Shown piece by piece: positions 25,875-34,903 of a stretch of DNA of 39,864 nt. Within the stretch, counting starts at the first letter, position 1, and each line of letters starts with the position of its first letter. The position numbers and the translations under genes were made by a program. Source of the DNA: Snodgrassella sp. CFCC 13594 (lineage in GTDB: Bacteria > Pseudomonadota > Gammaproteobacteria > Burkholderiales > Neisseriaceae); the NCBI RefSeq assembly GCF_001590725.1, contig NZ_LQXR01000018.1, positions 1 to 39,864 of the forward strand, read 5' to 3'. The notes below the pieces were generated by a model. It was not told the DNA's origin. It was given only the letters and a program-made list of their open reading frames with translations, and made no database searches.

Positions 25875-25909
25875 AATCGAATAGGTTTAGGCTGTCTGTA
25901 GTATTCGCC

Positions 25910-25937
25910 AACCATGCCTGCGGGCATGGTTTTGTTG
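25910..25937 (+). terminator. Terminator of ubiE
   Basis: AACCATGCC pairs with GGCATGGTT (4-nt loop) and is followed by TTTGTTG. Confidence 0.85.
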
Positions 25938-25952
25938 TTCAGGCAGCCTGAA
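25938..25952. repeat. Overlapping DUS of two dialects
   Basis: The 15-mer TTCAGGCAGCCTGAA is nearly palindromic. It contains AGGCTGCCTGAA on the minus strand and AGGCAGCCTGAA (the Kingella-type word) on the plus strand. Confidence 0.7.
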
Positions 25953-25974
25953 CAATTGAGAAAGACAAAACATT

Positions 25975-27417
25975 ATGACAACCCTCACACAATTGCAGCC
26001 ACAGGCTGTGTGGTATTGGTTTGAACAACTGTGTGCCATTCCGCGCCCAACTTTTCATGAACAAGCTTTGGGTCATTTTTTGATGCAGCAGGCAGAGGCT
26101 CGAGGTTTGTCTGCCGAACAAGATGCGCGCGGCAATGTGCGTATTCATAAAGTGGCCACGGCAGGTATGGCTGACAGAGCGCCTGTGGCGATACAGGCAC
26201 ACATGGATATGGTGGCGCAGAAGGCCCCAGATTCGCTGCATGACTTTGCCCGCGACCCGATTCACACCCGCATTGATAATGGCTGGGTGAGTGCTGAGCA
26301 GACCACCCTGGGTGCGGACAACGGCATCGGTTTGGCCATGGGTTTGGCAGTATTGTTTGAGGCCGATATGTCTCATCCGGATTTAACGTTGATTGTGACG
26401 GTGGAAGAAGAAGTCGGGATGGGTGGCGCGATGGCGCTTTCCCCTAGCTGGTTGACGATGCCGTATTTAATCAATTTGGATAGTGAGGAAGAAGGTCGGC
26501 TATTCATCGGTTGTGCCGGTGGTCGTGATGTGAATTTCACTTTGCCCTTGCGTTGGCAGGCGGCGGAAGGTGCTGCTTGCTGCGTTCGCGTGGAGGGCTT
26601 GCAAGGCGGCCATTCTGGCGCCGATATTCACCAAGGTTTGGGCAATGCCAATGTGTTGTTGGCGCGGCTCTTGGCGTCGGTGTATGAAGTGGCCCCGTTT
26701 GCTTTGGCTGATTTGGCGGGTGGGGAATTGCGCAACGTGATTACGCGCGAAGCCGCAGCCACCATCATGCTGCCTGAAAATCAGGCGGCGCCCATTGTGG
26801 CGGCAACAGCAGCAGTGTTGCAGGCGGAGTTGGCGCACACTGAACCGAATTTGCATATCAGCGTGCAGGCCGTCGATACGCCGCTTCAGGCAGCCTCATT
26901 GGCCGATACGCGCCGCGTGTTGGATGGGTTATTGTGCTTACCCAATGGTGTATTGCGTATGAGCGATGTGTTTGCAGGGGTGGTGGAAACTTCCAGCAGC
27001 GTGGGTGTGGTCAAAACCAATGCAGAAGGGGTGCAAATACACTGCCTGATGCGCTCCTTACTGGCGTCTCCCAAAGATGCGTTGGGGCAGCGCATAGAGG
27101 CATTGGCGCGCCTGGCAGGCGCAACGGTACGGTTTGATGCCGATTATCCTGGCTGGGCACCCAATGCCGATTCGCCTTTATTGCAACAAGCCAAAGTGGT
27201 GTTTGAGCGGCATTTTGGACAGGCGCCATCATTGGACATCATTCATGCTGGGTTGGAATGTGGATTGCTCAGTGGCAAGGCACCTCATCTGGACATGGTG
27301 TCGTTTGGACCAACCATCACTGGCGCGCATTCGCCGAAAGAGCGTGTCAATATTGCTTCGGTAGCCAAGAATTGGGCGGTGCTGTTGGATTTGTTGCAGC
27401 ACATTCCCAAAGCGTGA
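25975..27417 (+). CDS. pepD: Aminoacyl-histidine dipeptidase PepD (M20)
   Basis: A 480-aa cytosolic zinc dipeptidase that cleaves Xaa-His dipeptides such as carnosine. Metal and catalytic motifs are QAHMDMVAQK, TTLGADNGIGLAMGLAVL, VTVEEEVGMGGA and LINLDSEEEGRLFIGCAGG. The dimerisation lid lies between about 205 and 385, and the closing FGPTITGAHSPKERV carries the last metal His. The length fits PepD (about 485). Two DUS-type words are present inside or next to it. The start has GAG about 10 nt upstream. Confidence 0.96.
   Translation: MTTLTQLQPQAVWYWFEQLCAIPRPTFHEQALGHFLMQQAEARGLSAEQDARGNVRIHKVATAGMADRAPVAIQAHMDMVAQKAPDSLHDFARDPIHTRIDNGWVSAEQTTLGADNGIGLAMGLAVLFEADMSHPDLTLIVTVEEEVGMGGAMALSPSWLTMPYLINLDSEEEGRLFIGCAGGRDVNFTLPLRWQAAEGAACCVRVEGLQGGHSGADIHQGLGNANVLLARLLASVYEVAPFALADLAGGELRNVITREAAATIMLPENQAAPIVAATAAVLQAELAHTEPNLHISVQAVDTPLQAASLADTRRVLDGLLCLPNGVLRMSDVFAGVVETSSSVGVVKTNAEGVQIHCLMRSLLASPKDALGQRIEALARLAGATVRFDADYPGWAPNADSPLLQQAKVVFERHFGQAPSLDIIHAGLECGLLSGKAPHLDMVSFGPTITGAHSPKERVNIASVAKNWAVLLDLLQHIPKA
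26885..26896 (-). repeat. DUS inside pepD
   Basis: TTCAGGCAGCCT in coding sequence. Confidence 0.85.
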
Positions 27418-27440
27418 CTATTTTAGTTTAGCGAAAGCGT

Positions 27441-27452
27441 TTCAGGCAGCCT
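27441..27452 (-). repeat. DUS between pepD and the EEP gene
   Basis: A single TTCAGGCAGCCT in the short gap between converging genes, without a pairing partner. Confidence 0.85.
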
Positions 27453-27523
27453 GCTCTGCTTGCTGCTTGCTAGGCGTGGTGGGCTAGGCGTGTTTGTTGA
27501 TGATGGGTGTTGGTTGTGTGGGG

Positions 27524-28644
27524 TTAACCCTTGCGGTTTTCGGTGTATTTTATTTGCGCTTGTTGATGTATGGGCTCGGCCTCTTCAATTTTTTCATGTG
27601 CCCGTGCTTTGTCTTCGGCACTTGCTTCGGGCTCTGGCTGAATGGCTTCCGCCGCCGGATGATATTGAAACTCGGCGAATACCGGGAAGTGATCAGAACC
27701 GATGTTGGGCAGACGTCTTAGTCGCCGCACCAAAAAATCATTGCTGACGAAAATATGATCGAGGGGCCAGCGTAAAAAAGGGTAGTGGGCATGGAACGTA
27801 CTGAACAAACCACGCCCCACGCGTGGGTCAATTAGGCCGCTGATTTTTTGAAACAGTCGCGAGGTTTTGGACCAGCCCACGTCGTTGAGGTCGCCAAACA
27901 CCAAACAGGTCTCGTTGCTGTGTTCAATTTGGTGGCCCACAATCAACAATTCACCATCACGCTCAGTGGCTGTCTCTGCTTCGGTGGGACTGGGTGGCAT
28001 CGGGTGTAAACAAAATACTTTGATCCATTCGCCACTGCGCAATTGCACTTCGGTTTCGATGGACGGGATATCTTCACGAACGCGATACAGTATTTGTGCA
28101 TGATTCAGAGGCAGGCGGCTGTATAAATGCATGCCGTAAAGATTATCCAACGGTATTTTCACGGTATAGGGGTAGTCGCATTCCAATATAGAGAGCTGGT
28201 CTTGCCACCATTGGTCAGATTCGAGCGTCAGCAGCAAATCTGGCTGGTAATGTTTAACCAGTGCAATCAATTTTTCGGCATGGCGGTTGGGGGTGAGGAC
28301 ATTGCTATTGAGTATGCTGATGCGGCGATCATCGTCAGTGCTTGATAGTCTAAGACTTGTTTTTTGGCCAGCCATGTATAGGCATGGATTTCTTTGAATT
28401 GGTAAAGCACGCAGCCCAAATTCAGTAATTCCATTGCCAAGAAAAGGGGACTATCACTTTGTTTGAATAAGGGATTCAAAACCATGCACAATACGCTCAA
28501 AGCCGCAATCTGCAAACGGGGAAAATCAAATACGCGCACGCTCCAATGTGCCGCTGGAATCAGCGGCAGCAAAGTGGCCACCACCGGCAAGGCCATCAGC
28601 GCCATTAATAGCCAGTCGCGCACACCTAAGTCAAACATCCCCAT
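27524..28644 (-). pseudogene. Endonuclease/exonuclease/phosphatase (EEP) family membrane protein, frameshifted
   Basis: Two overlapping minus-strand frames together make one protein of about 373 aa. The first (28644 to about 28336) has three hydrophobic helices (LLMALMALPVVATLLPLIPA and two more). The second (to 27524) is a full EEP domain: ISILNSNVLTPN, LLLTLESDQWW, GDLNDVGWS, PLDHIFVS and GSDHFPVFAEF, so the catalytic Asn, Glu, Asp and His are all kept. A -1 change is needed to join them. It lies between the A6 run (28360-28365) and CTGAC at about 28336; an A7 to A6 or GG to G loss would explain it. The intact family is a three-helix membrane anchor with a periplasmic phosphohydrolase; the substrate is unknown. 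Real decay or a sequence error cannot be told apart here. Confidence 0.8.
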
Positions 28645-28682
28645 TGTTCACTGCTTTCGTTGATATAGAATGAATAAGCACA

Positions 28683-28707
28683 TTCAGGCAACCACAGGCT
28701 GCCTGAA
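28683..28707 (-). terminator. Terminator-like hairpin after the vWA lipoprotein gene
   Basis: TTCAGGCA (28683-28690) pairs with TGCCTGAA (28700-28707); the right arm belongs to a DUS (28696-28707). It has no T run, so it is weak as a terminator. Confidence 0.5.
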
Positions 28708-28712
28708 AGGAT

Positions 28713-30368
28713 TCACTCTCGGTTGTGTCGCGCACTCAAACTTTGGGCGATTTTCGCCAAGTCCACCAATTGCGCCCGTAAACCATATTCATCTGGTTGT
28801 TGGGCATTTTGTGCCAGCGCGATGATGGCAGGCCAGCCCATGTCACCGTTGTATTGGCCACCGCGCAATTGTTGACCATAAGCCGCCACTGCCACTGCAA
28901 AGCGGGTATCACCATCGGCCCGATTCAAAGGCTGACTGATGGCCGGCACCGCATGGCTCAGAAGTTTACTGGTGGATTGACCCGGTAATTTGTAGCGCAG
29001 CTTCACATAAGCATACTCACTGGCTTTGCCTGATGCCAATGGTGTGGCTTGGTAGCGTGAATCATCCAACCAGCCTTTTTGGCCTGCAGGGATGATCTCA
29101 TACAGCGCGGTCACACTGTGGCCTGCACCAATGTCGCCTGCATCCACTTTGTCGTTATTAAAATCTTCCTGTTTGAGCAAGCGGTTTTCATAGCCCACCA
29201 ATCGGTATTCTTTGACGGTAGCTGGATTGAATTCCACTTGAATTTTGACGTCTTGTGCCACTGTCGCTAGGGTGGAAGAGAGTTGGCGCTGCAAGACTTT
29301 CTTGGCCTCTTCTGGACCATCGATGTAGCTGTAGTTGCCATCGCCTGCATCGGCCAGCTGTTCCATGAGGCGTTCATTGTAGTTACCAGTACCAAAACCC
29401 AACGTGGTGAGCGAGGTACCGTTTTGGCGTTTTTGCGCCACCATGCCTTTAAGGGTATCAAAGTTGGTAATGCCTACATTAAAATCGCCATCTGTGGCGA
29501 GCAAAATGCGGTTGATACCGTGTTTGATGTGGTTTTTCTCAGCCATTTGGTACGCCAGTTGAATGGCTTGTTCACCCGCGGTGGCGCCGCCCGCGCTCAG
29601 TTCATTGATGGCTCGCAAAATGGTTTGCTTGTGGCTACCTGAAGTGGGCGGCAATACGAGTTTTTCGCCACTGGCGTAGGTAATGAGGGTGACTTTGTCT
29701 TGTGGGCGCAATTGCTCGGTTAAGAGGCGCAGTGTTTGTTTCACCAAAGGCAGCTTGTCATGACTGTTCATGCTGCCTGAAACATCCACCAGAAAAACCA
29801 GATTAGCAGGTGGCAATTGCTGGGCCGCGATGTCTTTGGCTTGGATGCCGATTTTAATGATTTTGGCATTTTTTTGCCAAGGCGAATCCACCGTGGTGGT
29901 GTGCACGGAAAAGGGCGCATCACCAGAGGGCAAAGGGTAGTGGTAGTCGAAATAATTAACCAATTCTTCCACGCGCACCGCATCTACGGGCGGGAGACGG
30001 CCCTGATTGAGAAAGCGGCGGGTATTGGTATAGCTGCCCGTATCTATGTCAATACTGAAGGTGGAAACGGGCGCTTGCGCCACTGCATGCACCGGATTGG
30101 TGTCGATTTTTCCGTAACGCTCAGTGTTTTGAATGGGCGCAGTGTATTCAGCAGTGGGCGGTGCTATTATGCCGATGAACTTGCTCTGGGGATGGCCCAA
30201 GCCTAATGGTGGTGCTGAATTTTGACGACCCTCTGCCGAACCATTAAAAAAACCAATGCGCGAACCATAGTCGGCAATGGCTTCGGTTCGTGTGTTTGGG
30301 TGGAGCTGGCCGCAAGCAGCCAAGCTCGCCAACAGGGTGCATAAGGTCAATTGTTTCAGCAAAGTCAT
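28713..30368 (-). CDS. vWA-domain lipoprotein, YfbK-like
   Basis: 551 aa. A signal peptide ends in the lipobox LAAC (Cys19). An N-terminal vWA-associated region (SIDIDTGSYTNTRRFLNQG, VRVEELVNYFDYHYP) precedes a von Willebrand A domain with an intact MIDAS (FLVDVSGSMNSHD), TATDGDFNVG-like ATDGDFNVG, and a C-terminal DUF3520 region. This is the architecture of E. coli YfbK. The domain binds a metal and probably a protein partner at the cell envelope; no substrate is known. No MoxR ATPase or other usual vWA partner is next to it. It is divergent from the glutathione peroxidase gene. Confidence 0.9.
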   Translation of the reverse strand: MTLLKQLTLCTLLASLAACGQLHPNTRTEAIADYGSRIGFFNGSAEGRQNSAPPLGLGHPQSKFIGIIAPPTAEYTAPIQNTERYGKIDTNPVHAVAQAPVSTFSIDIDTGSYTNTRRFLNQGRLPPVDAVRVEELVNYFDYHYPLPSGDAPFSVHTTTVDSPWQKNAKIIKIGIQAKDIAAQQLPPANLVFLVDVSGSMNSHDKLPLVKQTLRLLTEQLRPQDKVTLITYASGEKLVLPPTSGSHKQTILRAINELSAGGATAGEQAIQLAYQMAEKNHIKHGINRILLATDGDFNVGITNFDTLKGMVAQKRQNGTSLTTLGFGTGNYNERLMEQLADAGDGNYSYIDGPEEAKKVLQRQLSSTLATVAQDVKIQVEFNPATVKEYRLVGYENRLLKQEDFNNDKVDAGDIGAGHSVTALYEIIPAGQKGWLDDSRYQATPLASGKASEYAYVKLRYKLPGQSTSKLLSHAVPAISQPLNRADGDTRFAVAVAAYGQQLRGGQYNGDMGWPAIIALAQNAQQPDEYGLRAQLVDLAKIAQSLSARHNRE

Positions 30369-30449
30369 TTTTTCACCTACAATGGCACATAGACAGCCGC
30401 AGTGTTGATGAAAACAGCGGCTTTGGCAAGCAAAATAAGGACGTTACTC

Positions 30450-30965
30450 ATGGATACACCCCATCCCACGCGCGTCACCACAGTCTATGATTTTCCCGTA
30501 ATTTTGATTGATGGCACCCCACTAAATTGGGCCGACTATCGGGGAAAAATAGTGCTGCTGGTCAATACAGCCAGTGAATGCGGGTTTACGCCGCAATTGG
30601 CAGGCCTGCAACAATTGCAGGATGAATACGGCCCTCAAGGCTTTGCTGTGATTGGCTTTCCGTGCAATCAATTCGGCCAGCAGGAGCCGGGCAATGGCGA
30701 TGAAATTCAAGGCTTTTGTCATAACCGCTTTCACACCACTTTTGCCTTGAGCCAAAAAATCGAAGTGAATGGCCCACATGCCGATCCTCTGTGGTTATTT
30801 TTGCAAACCGAGAAAACAGGGCTGGCGGGCCTGGCCGCCATTAAGTGGAATTTCACTAAATTTTTGATTGGCCGTGATGGTGGAGTGTTGGCGCGCTTCG
30901 CTCCCATCACTTCGCCAGAGAAGCTTACTAGCCACATTGCCAAGCTGTTAAATCAGGATAAATAA
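30450..30965 (+). CDS. Glutathione peroxidase family protein
   Basis: A 171-aa thiol peroxidase that reduces H2O2 and organic hydroperoxides. The peroxidatic Cys is in VNTASECGFTPQ, the Gln is in FPCNQFGQQEPG, and the Trp/Asn pair is in IKWNFTKFLIG; all four active-site positions are present. The second Cys (FPCNQF) suggests thioredoxin-type recycling, as in many bacterial homologues. The ATG at 30450 has AAGGA 8 nt upstream and is preferred over 30402. There is no signal peptide, so it is cytoplasmic. Confidence 0.95.
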   Translation: MDTPHPTRVTTVYDFPVILIDGTPLNWADYRGKIVLLVNTASECGFTPQLAGLQQLQDEYGPQGFAVIGFPCNQFGQQEPGNGDEIQGFCHNRFHTTFALSQKIEVNGPHADPLWLFLQTEKTGLAGLAAIKWNFTKFLIGRDGGVLARFAPITSPEKLTSHIAKLLNQDK

Positions 30966-30983
30966 AGGCATGAGCAAGTTAAA

Positions 30984-30995
30984 AGGCTGCCTGAA
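30984..30995 (+). repeat. DUS between gpx and ldcA
   Basis: AGGCTGCCTGAA, unpaired. Confidence 0.85.
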
Positions 30996-31088
30996 AAGAC
31001 ACTAGGCGCCCACAAACGAGCCTGATTCGTTACAATAGCGCACGCTAAACCTTGCCGTTGCAGGGCCTATATCAACAACGGAGAGCGA

Positions 31089-32282
31089 ATGCTTATGAAT
31101 TCAATGTCCAACAGTCGGCGCCAAGTGCTGCGTGCCGGCTTGGCTGCGGCCGGAGCAGGTATTTTACAAGCTTGCGGCAGCAGCACAACCACGGTACCCA
31201 AAGTGACGTCTACCACTCAACCCAATACCGCCAAAACCGGCGATAACCTTTTGCGTGTATTTGCCAGTTCTGGTTATGGCGAGAGCAGCAGTCGCAGTGA
31301 TCTGGGGCTGCAGCGCCTTTATAACGCCGGTTTTGTGGTGACCAACCAGCAGGCCTGCTTTCGTCGCTATCAGCGTTTTGCTGGTAGCGACTTGGAGCGA
31401 ATTGCGGATTTGCAAGACGTGGCCAGCGGCCGCGTAGCGACCCCAAAAGTGCTCATGGGTTTTCGGGGAGGCTATGGGGCCATGCGTTTGTTGCCGCATA
31501 TTGATTGGGTTAATTTGGGCAACCGAATGCGTGAAAAAGGCACCTTGTTGTATGGTTTTAGTGACGTAACAGCCATTCAGCTGGCGTTGTTGGCTAAAAG
31601 TGGTGTACCCAGTTTTGCGGGGCCCATGCTCTACAGTGAATTCGCCAAGCCGCAACCAAGCACGTATACGTTGCAGTCGTTTGTAGATAACAGCACCAAT
31701 CCCAATATGATGGTTAGTGTTAGTGATATTCAGAGCCGAGAGGTATCCGCGGATGGCCTATTTTGGGGTGGCAATTTGAGCGTCTTATCGGCGCTTGCTG
31801 GCAGTCCTTATATGCCTAATATTGATGGGGGCATTTTGTTTTTGGAAGATGTGGGCGAGCAGCCTTACCGCATTGAACGGATGTTGCAAACCTTGTATTT
31901 GGCTGGTGTGCTGGGGCGCCAAAAAGCCATTGTATTGGGTAATTTCCGCATGGGAAGTGTGCGCGATGTGTATGACGCCAGCTACACGCTCAATAGCGTG
32001 ATCCAAACCGTATCGCGGGTGGCCAAGGTGCCGGTACTGACCGGATTCCCATTTGGTCATATTACCAACAAAACCACATTCCCATTGGGTGCGCATGCAC
32101 AGCTTCGTCCCAGCAGCAATGGCGGTTATCAGGTTCGGTTTAGTGATTATCCAGTATTGTCTGCCAACAGCTTGAATCTCAATACTTTGTTGCCTCAACC
32201 TGCTTTTTTGGATAGCGGATTGGGTGATCGAGCACCTGTCGGTAGCGATGCAATTAGTGATGATAGCGGAGATGCTGAGTAG
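31089..32282 (+). CDS. ldcA: LD-carboxypeptidase (S66), exported lipoprotein form
   Basis: 397 aa. S66 peptidases cleave the terminal D-Ala from tetrapeptide stems during murein turnover. The Ser nucleophile is in LYGFSDVTAIQ, the Glu is in ILFLEDVGEQPYRIERML and the His is in LTGFPFGHITNKTTFPLG, completing the Ser-Glu-His triad. Unlike cytoplasmic LdcA of E. coli, it has an N-terminal signal with paired Arg (NSRRQVLRAG) and a lipobox-like LQAC at about residue 29, so it would be a periplasmic lipoprotein. The paired Arg also resembles a Tat motif. GGAGAG precedes the ATG. A periplasmic location is known for gonococcal LdcA. Confidence 0.92.
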   Translation: MLMNSMSNSRRQVLRAGLAAAGAGILQACGSSTTTVPKVTSTTQPNTAKTGDNLLRVFASSGYGESSSRSDLGLQRLYNAGFVVTNQQACFRRYQRFAGSDLERIADLQDVASGRVATPKVLMGFRGGYGAMRLLPHIDWVNLGNRMREKGTLLYGFSDVTAIQLALLAKSGVPSFAGPMLYSEFAKPQPSTYTLQSFVDNSTNPNMMVSVSDIQSREVSADGLFWGGNLSVLSALAGSPYMPNIDGGILFLEDVGEQPYRIERMLQTLYLAGVLGRQKAIVLGNFRMGSVRDVYDASYTLNSVIQTVSRVAKVPVLTGFPFGHITNKTTFPLGAHAQLRPSSNGGYQVRFSDYPVLSANSLNLNTLLPQPAFLDSGLGDRAPVGSDAISDDSGDAE

Positions 32283-32307
32283 GACTGAGGCGATGATGAT
32301 GGTGTCA

Positions 32308-32338
32308 AACGCCACCTGTTTTGTGTGGCGTTTTTTTT
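32308..32338 (+). terminator. Terminator of ldcA
   Basis: AACGCCA pairs with TGGCGTT around a short loop, followed by eight T. Confidence 0.9.
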
Positions 32339-32358
32339 CGTGCCAAAGGAAATGATTA

Positions 32359-32370
32359 TTCAGGCAGCCT
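32359..32370 (-). repeat. DUS downstream of nsrR
   Basis: TTCAGGCAGCCT between converging ldcA and nsrR. Confidence 0.85.
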
Positions 32371-32450
32371 GACGGGCGAATAGGGCGGAATGGGCATCAG
32401 GTGGAAATGCGATGCTGATCAACCGCTCAATGCTGTCTTTGGCATGGACG

Positions 32451-32927
32451 TTAAGGGCGAGCATGGTCTTTTGAGTGCTCGGTCGATAGCCACTGCACCA
32501 CGATCTCATTACTCTGGCTGTCATGCCGACTAATGTCTTGCAAGGTATGTTGGTTTAAGGCCTGATAAAAGGCTTGCTGGGCTTGGGCTAATAAAGGTGG
32601 CAGACTACACAACGGCAATAAGGAACATGGGGGCTGGTGGCAGTCAATCAACGGGCGGCCTTCCGAAGAGTGGATTTCCAATTGTTGTACCAATTCACCC
32701 AAAGGGCGCGCATAGCTGGCGGGGGCCAAACGGATGCCCCCATGCCGCCCTTTAAAGGATTCAACCCAGCCCGCGGAAGCCATGAAATGCACAATTTTCA
32801 CCAAATGATTTTGCGATACAGACAACGCCTGCGCAATTTGTGCCACAGTGATTTTTTGCGTGGGTGGGGTGTGCGACAGCATAATCAATACGCGCAAACC
32901 CAAGTCAGTAAAGCGGTTTAGTTGCAT
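32451..32927 (-). CDS. nsrR: NsrR-type nitric oxide-sensing repressor (Rrf2 family)
   Basis: A 158-aa Rrf2-family regulator. A winged HTH (about residues 1-80: RFTDLGLRVLIMLSH, IAQALSVSQNHLVKIVHFMASAGWVES, GRHGGIRLA) is followed by three Cys in DCHQPPCSLLPLC. The spacing C-x4-C-x5-C is that of the NsrR iron-sulfur cluster; IscR and RsrR differ. NO destroys the cluster and releases DNA. In Neisseria NsrR represses aniA, norB and related genes. None of these is in the window, so the regulon is elsewhere. The start at 32927 gives the usual MQLNRFTDLGLR. Confidence 0.93.
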   Translation of the reverse strand: MQLNRFTDLGLRVLIMLSHTPPTQKITVAQIAQALSVSQNHLVKIVHFMASAGWVESFKGRHGGIRLAPASYARPLGELVQQLEIHSSEGRPLIDCHQPPCSLLPLCSLPPLLAQAQQAFYQALNQHTLQDISRHDSQSNEIVVQWLSTEHSKDHARP

Positions 32928-32971
32928 AAATTAGGCTACTCCAGTGGCCACGACAAATCCTTTACCGCAAC

Positions 32972-34903
32972 TCATGATGATGATGCCTCGCCTTGCAGCT
33001 TGGCTTCCAGCGCTTCCCAGCGAGTGAGCTTATCAAGCAAAACTTCCTCAATTTCGGCAATCCGTGCTTGCCACTGCGCCGCCAGTTGATAATCGTTTTT
33101 GAAAATATCGGGGTTGCTAAGCTTCTGGTTGAGTTCATTTTGTTCCGACTCGAGGGATGCCATTTCCTCGGGTAATCCATCAAGCTCGCGTTGCTCTTTA
33201 TAAGATAGCTTGCCTGCACGCTGATTTTTGGGTTGAGGCTGACTTTCTGGTGGGGCAGACACTGTGATTTTTGCAGGCGCTGTGGCTGCTGTCATCAATG
33301 CGTCTTCGCGTTTTTGTGCATCAACGTAATCTTGATAGCCGCCAATGTATTCCTGCAAAATGCCCTTGCCTTTAAATACAATCGATTGGGTCACCACGTT
33401 ATCCAAAAACATACGGTCGTGGCTCACTAAAAATACCGTGCCAGCATAATTGCGCAACAGTTCTTCCAGTAACTCTTGAGTGTCGATGTCTAAATCGTTG
33501 GTGGGTTCGTCCAGTACCAGAATATTGGCTGAACGGGTAAACAGCTTGGCCAGGAGCAAACGATTGCGTTCACCACCAGAAAGTGATTTCACCGGGCTAT
33601 GGGCACGCTGAGGCGAAAACAGAAAATCTTCCAGATAGCCAATCACGTGTTTTTTTTGGCCACCAATGTCCACATAATCATTGCCTTGGCCCAAGGTATA
33701 AAACACCGTATCTTCTTCATTCAAGGCGCTGCGGAATTGGTCGAAATAGGCGACTTCTTGTTTGGTACCCAAGCGGATTTTACCGGCAGTGGGTTGTAAC
33801 TCGCCCAAAATAAGTTTTAAAAAAGTGGTTTTACCGATGCCGTTGGGGCCAATTAAGCCAATTTTATCGCCACGCTGAATCACCGTAGAGAAGTCACGCA
33901 TAATCTCGTGGTCGCCAAAAGAGAAATAAGCATGTTCCAGTTCGGCAATGATTTTGCCGCTTTGTTCACCTCGGCTGAGCTGGAATGATACCTGCCCCTG
34001 TACGTTGCGCCGCGCCGAGCGCTCGCGCCGCAATTCTTCCAGCCGCTTCACTCGACCTTGATTGCGTGTGCGCCGTGCTTCGATGCCTTTGCGTATCCAA
34101 GCCTCTTCTTGGGCGTGGAACTTATCGAATAAGCGGTTGTGTTCCGCTTCTACGCTTAGTTCTTGTGCTTTTTTGTCGGTGTATTGGGCAAAGCTGCCAG
34201 GATAACTACGTAAGATGCCTCGATCCAATTCCACAATCCGCGTGGCCACATGATCCAAAAAACGGCGGTCATGGGTAATCACCACCAGGCTGCCTGAAAA
34301 ATTTTTGAGCAAGCCTTCCAGCCAGATGATGGCTTCAATATCCAAATGGTTGGTGGGTTCGTCTAGCAGCAATACGTCTGGTTTTTGCACCCATGCTTGT
34401 GCCAGCGCCACTCTTTTCTTTTGGCCGCCGGATAAGTTCCCCAATAACTCGTTTTCAGGGAGCCCCAGCTCACTCATGGTCTGATTGATGGCAGCATCAA
34501 ATTGCCATCCATTCTGTGCTTCAATCTGGTTTTGCCATTCGGTGAGCTGCGCTAAAGTACGTTCATCGGCAGAAAGTGACAATTTTTGACTAGTCTGGTG
34601 GTAGTTACGCAGCAAATCACGCAATGCCCCCAAGCCTTCGGCAACGGCATCAAATACCGTGGTATTTGGATCAAACACCGATTCTTGTGGCACATAAACC
34701 AGTTTTAGCCCATTTTGGATGCTGAGCAAACCATCATCCAGTTTGTGCGCCCCCGCCAAAATTTTCAATAGCGAAGACTTGCCCACCCCATTGCGACCAA
34801 TCAGCCCTACTTTTTCACCAGCATCCAATTGAAATTCTGCATGATCCAGTAAAGGGTAGTGGCCCACGGCAAAACAAGCCTTATCCAACGACAATATATT
34901 CAT
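32972..34903 (-). CDS. uup: ABC-F ATPase Uup
   Basis: 643 aa with two ABC domains and no membrane part. Domain 1 has GLIGRNGVGKSSLLKIL, LSGGQKKRVALAQAW and LLLDEPTNHLD. Domain 2 has GLIGPNGIGKTTFLKLI, LSGGERNRLLLAKLF and LVLDEPTNDLD. The interdomain linker is shorter than in Ettr-type ABC-F proteins, and a C-terminal charged coiled coil (about 560-643) is the Uup mark. Uup acts on ribosomes and affects transposon precise excision and DNA branch structures. The start MNILSLDKACF at 34903 is preferred to 34951. A DUS lies inside it (34287-34298). Confidence 0.94.
   Translation of the reverse strand: MNILSLDKACFAVGHYPLLDHAEFQLDAGEKVGLIGRNGVGKSSLLKILAGAHKLDDGLLSIQNGLKLVYVPQESVFDPNTTVFDAVAEGLGALRDLLRNYHQTSQKLSLSADERTLAQLTEWQNQIEAQNGWQFDAAINQTMSELGLPENELLGNLSGGQKKRVALAQAWVQKPDVLLLDEPTNHLDIEAIIWLEGLLKNFSGSLVVITHDRRFLDHVATRIVELDRGILRSYPGSFAQYTDKKAQELSVEAEHNRLFDKFHAQEEAWIRKGIEARRTRNQGRVKRLEELRRERSARRNVQGQVSFQLSRGEQSGKIIAELEHAYFSFGDHEIMRDFSTVIQRGDKIGLIGPNGIGKTTFLKLILGELQPTAGKIRLGTKQEVAYFDQFRSALNEEDTVFYTLGQGNDYVDIGGQKKHVIGYLEDFLFSPQRAHSPVKSLSGGERNRLLLAKLFTRSANILVLDEPTNDLDIDTQELLEELLRNYAGTVFLVSHDRMFLDNVVTQSIVFKGKGILQEYIGGYQDYVDAQKREDALMTAATAPAKITVSAPPESQPQPKNQRAGKLSYKEQRELDGLPEEMASLESEQNELNQKLSNPDIFKNDYQLAAQWQARIAEIEEVLLDKLTRWEALEAKLQGEASSS
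34287..34298 (+). repeat. DUS inside uup
   Basis: AGGCTGCCTGAA in coding sequence. Confidence 0.85.

Noticed and set aside
32360..32464. 34-codon minus-strand frame overlapping the end of nsrR and ending in a DUS
   Set aside because: It overlaps nsrR, has no ribosome site, and its stop is only the DUS sequence. No homology is recognised.
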